Shown piece after piece: positions 6,941 to 8,586 of a stretch of 8,586 bases of DNA. A program made the position numbers and the translations under genes. This DNA comes from Planctomycetota bacterium (lineage in GTDB: Bacteria > Planctomycetota > Planctomycetia > Pirellulales > Thermoguttaceae), in NCBI GenBank assembly GCA_015661985.1, contig DQVB01000490.1:1-8586 (forward strand), in the 5' to 3' direction. Numbering within the stretch: the stretch's first letter is position 1; every line of letters begins with the position of its first letter. The notes under the pieces are model-generated. The model searched no databases, was not told the origin of the DNA, and was given only the letters and a program-made list of their open reading frames with translations.

Positions 6941-7594
6941 GCTCAGCTGGCCGCGGTCGCCCAACACGGGCACATCATCCTGGCGCCACAGCTCGGTGCC
7001 GTCGGCCAGGTCGAGCGCCACCAGCGAAAGCTCGGCCTTGAGGGGTTGGTTCCGCCGTCGCGCCCGCACCAGATCGGCCTTGGAGGTGCCGTCGACCAGG
7101 AACAGCCGCCCGGGACCGGGGCCGCCGAACCAGAGCAGTTGCATGGGGAACCGCACACGGCTCTCGTTGCCAATCCCCCGTCGGCCACCGTCAGCCCACG
7201 GATAGCGCCACTCGCCCGCGCCCGGCAACGGGCCACGAACGATCGTTGAAGGCCCTTTCGACGTCTCGCCGAGTTCGGCTCCGCCATCGCCTTTGACGCC
7301 CGCGGCGCGGAAGAACCGCCTCCGACCCGCTCGATCAAACCCAACCAGGCACAAGACGCCGCCGCAGGGCCGAACGGGGCGATAGCACTGCCCAGGCACC
7401 GGGGCCGCGGCCGATGCGGAAACAACCACGAGGTCGGCGAAATACGGCGGAAGACGGAGGTGCGCGGGATCTTCCAGCGCGTGGATGGCCACCCGCGAAC
7501 CGTAGAGGCCGGCGTCGATAAGCCGATCCCGTTCGGATGCCACGCGGGCATCGTCCCTCAATCGTCGGGCAATAGCCGCCGAAGCCGTCTGCAA
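6938..7594 (-). pseudogene. Upstream fragment of the same propeller gene, 5'-truncated and ended by TGA
   Basis: This fragment is in the same frame as 5144-6910 and separated from it only by one TGA (6938-6940). From about 7560 it reads VASERDRLIDAGLYGSRVAIH, resembling the residues after the SAM-binding region of methyltransferase-like segments in planctomycete propeller proteins. RPCGGVLCL follows (near 7375-7350), then RGPLPGAGEWRYPWAD (near 7245-7195) and LLWFGGPGP, which in relatives opens the main propeller. The last part, SLVALDLADGTELWRQDD, is a blade repeat. The nominal TTG start at 7594 is an artefact: codons between 7594 and about 7560 are the ceramidase-like gene read out of frame. 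The true N-terminus (signal peptide and early blades in relatives as I remember them) is absent. WFGGPGP is followed at once by a blade I would expect much later, suggesting a second, in-frame loss near 7105-7120. Identity as a decayed gene is well supported; the exact lesions rest on remembered family layout. Confidence 0.65.
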
Positions 7595-8586
7595 GTCCGA
7601 CGACCGCCGTAACCGGCGCCGGGCTGCGGCGCTTGATGTCCAGCCCGAACTGGCAGTACAGCTCGCACGGCTGTGTCACCAGCGCCACGTCGCCGATGCG
7701 AATGGCATGAATGGGCAAGATCTCCACCGGATCCTCACCATACACCTCCTGCAGTCGGACGGTTCCAAAGGCCATGATCATTCGCATCCCGCGGATGTTC
7801 TCTCCGGCATCGATCCGCTCGAGTACCTTCCGGGCATCCTTCAGGCGTTCCGGGTCCGGCAAACGGACGCCGACCTTCAGATCTTCGTACGCGTGAGCGA
7901 GAACCGGACGTTCGTGGTACGTGACCTTTCGGTAAAGCCGCAACGTCTCGTTCGCCACCATGCGACCGATTCGCTGGAGCCTGGCTTCCCGGGACTCTTG
8001 ACGGCGGTTGACCATGTCGTCCAGGCCGATATCGCCCTGGGCGCCGTTCAAATACAAGACAGGGATGTCGCCCACACGATCCCGGAGGATCCGGCGCGCC
8101 TCGCCCGGAAAATCTGCTGAATAGATGCCGGACCCGTAGAAGATCGTCGGGTGCGAAGTGTTGTGATGGAGCACCGCGATCAGCTTGCCGTTGCTGTCCG
8201 CAGCGAAGATGGCCAAATGCTGTGGATCGTCGGGACCTTCCAGCCCTGTGAAGTCGGGCCGCGAAGCATCACCGTGCATGGTGTGCGTGCCGTCTGCCCA
8301 ACAGAGGCGTCGGTTGAACCCGATCCGCGCGGTTCCCTTCCCCCATCCGAGCTTTCCCGGCCGGGCGGATTGAAGAGCCTGCTGAGCGAGTTCCACCAGC
8401 CAAGCTTGCAACCGGTCCAGGTACGCGTCGTCGACTGGCATCAGGTAATTGGTTTTCAACAGCGAAGGACCGCCGTGGGTATGCGTGCAGGCTATGACAA
8501 TATTCCGAGGCGGGATCCCACCCGCCCGGCCCATGGCCCGGCGCATGGCCGCTACGGGCCGGGAGTCCAAACCCACCAGGTCGCAA
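7335..8586 (-). CDS. Neutral/alkaline ceramidase-like protein, N-terminus outside window, C-terminus replaced
   Basis: The frame enters from beyond base 8586, reading CDLVGLDSR before the GTG at 8576, so the apparent start at 8576 is internal. Ceramidase-family enzymes cleave the amide bond of ceramides at a zinc centre; planctomycete members are mostly uncharacterised and usually secreted or lipid-facing. Visible hallmarks are ACTHTHGGP (near 8471-8495), whose histidine fits the first zinc ligand, HHNTSHPT (near 8147-8165), with a second, and LYLNGAQGDIG (near 8025-8060). QPCELYCQFGLDIKRRSPAP followed by VVGLADGFGGYCPT (7690-7565) is the conserved C-terminal part. Family-like sequence stops right after GYCPTIE (about 7563). 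The frame then runs on to 7335 as about 73 Arg/Pro/Gly-rich residues that are the propeller gene read out of frame. The last 30-50 residues of a normal ceramidase, which complete the fold, are missing, so the product is probably inactive unless the join is an assembly error. Residues in the visible catalytic core look intact. Confidence 0.78.
   Translation of the reverse strand, partial: CDLVGLDSRPVAAMRRAMGRAGGIPPRNIVIACTHTHGGPSLLKTNYLMPVDDAYLDRLQAWLVELAQQALQSARPGKLGWGKGTARIGFNRRLCWADGTHTMHGDASRPDFTGLEGPDDPQHLAIFAADSNGKLIAVLHHNTSHPTIFYGSGIYSADFPGEARRILRDRVGDIPVLYLNGAQGDIGLDDMVNRRQESREARLQRIGRMVANETLRLYRKVTYHERPVLAHAYEDLKVGVRLPDPERLKDARKVLERIDAGENIRGMRMIMAFGTVRLQEVYGEDPVEILPIHAIRIGDVALVTQPCELYCQFGLDIKRRSPAPVTAVVGLADGFGGYCPTIEGRCPRGIRTGSAYRRRPLRFAGGHPRAGRSRAPPSSAVFRRPRGCFRIGRGPGAWAVLSPRSALRRRLVPGWV

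Noticed and set aside
5789..7249. 486-codon open frame on the plus strand across the propeller gene
   Set aside because: It is antisense to recognisable propeller and CBM9-like sequence; there is no ribosome binding site or domain, and it is rich in Arg, Ala and Gln as expected for a shadow.

Overview
The window is GC-rich and reads like a planctomycete chromosome (Pirellulales/Thermoguttaceae-like). I infer this from gene families remembered as typical of that group: a large PQQ-type beta-propeller protein with a methyltransferase-like segment and a malectin-like tail, a bacterial neutral-ceramidase-like protein, and short GGTCTCCTGACC / TCGTTGCC(A/C)GGCT intergenic repeats. No search was possible, so the taxon is an inference. 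All complete genes here end in TGA, so TGA is an ordinary stop in this genome.

Layout from left to right. Bases 1-239 are non-coding and repeat-bearing. A minus-strand gene (240-881) encodes an unrecognised exported or membrane-anchored protein of 213 aa. A 535-base divergent intergenic region follows; it contains a possible 68-codon small ORF (1217-1423) whose stop overlaps the GTG start of the next gene. The core of the window is a plus-strand pair, ppx/gppA (1420-2988) and ppk1 (3014-5137), separated by 25 bases. PPK1 makes polyphosphate from ATP, and Ppx/GppA-family enzymes hydrolyse polyphosphate or (p)ppGpp, so the operon holds both arms of polyphosphate turnover. PPK1 keeps every catalytic residue I could place.

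From 5144 to the right edge everything is on the minus strand and converges on ppk1 with only 6 bases between stop codons. This half looks damaged. It holds the 3' part of a large PQQ-like propeller/CBM9/malectin-like gene, interrupted by an in-frame TGA (6938-6940). Its 5' end is missing and is joined out of frame, near 7540-7575, to a neutral/alkaline ceramidase-like gene that has lost its own C-terminus and runs off the window at 8586. A further in-frame loss of propeller blades near 7105-7120 is possible. The simplest reading is a deletion that fused two neighbouring genes plus later decay; an assembly error is the main alternative.

I see no tRNA, rRNA, CRISPR array, insertion sequence or phage gene. 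The most unusual content is the gene fusion/decay region and the possible coupled small ORF upstream of ppx. I did not find a convincing new multi-gene system.
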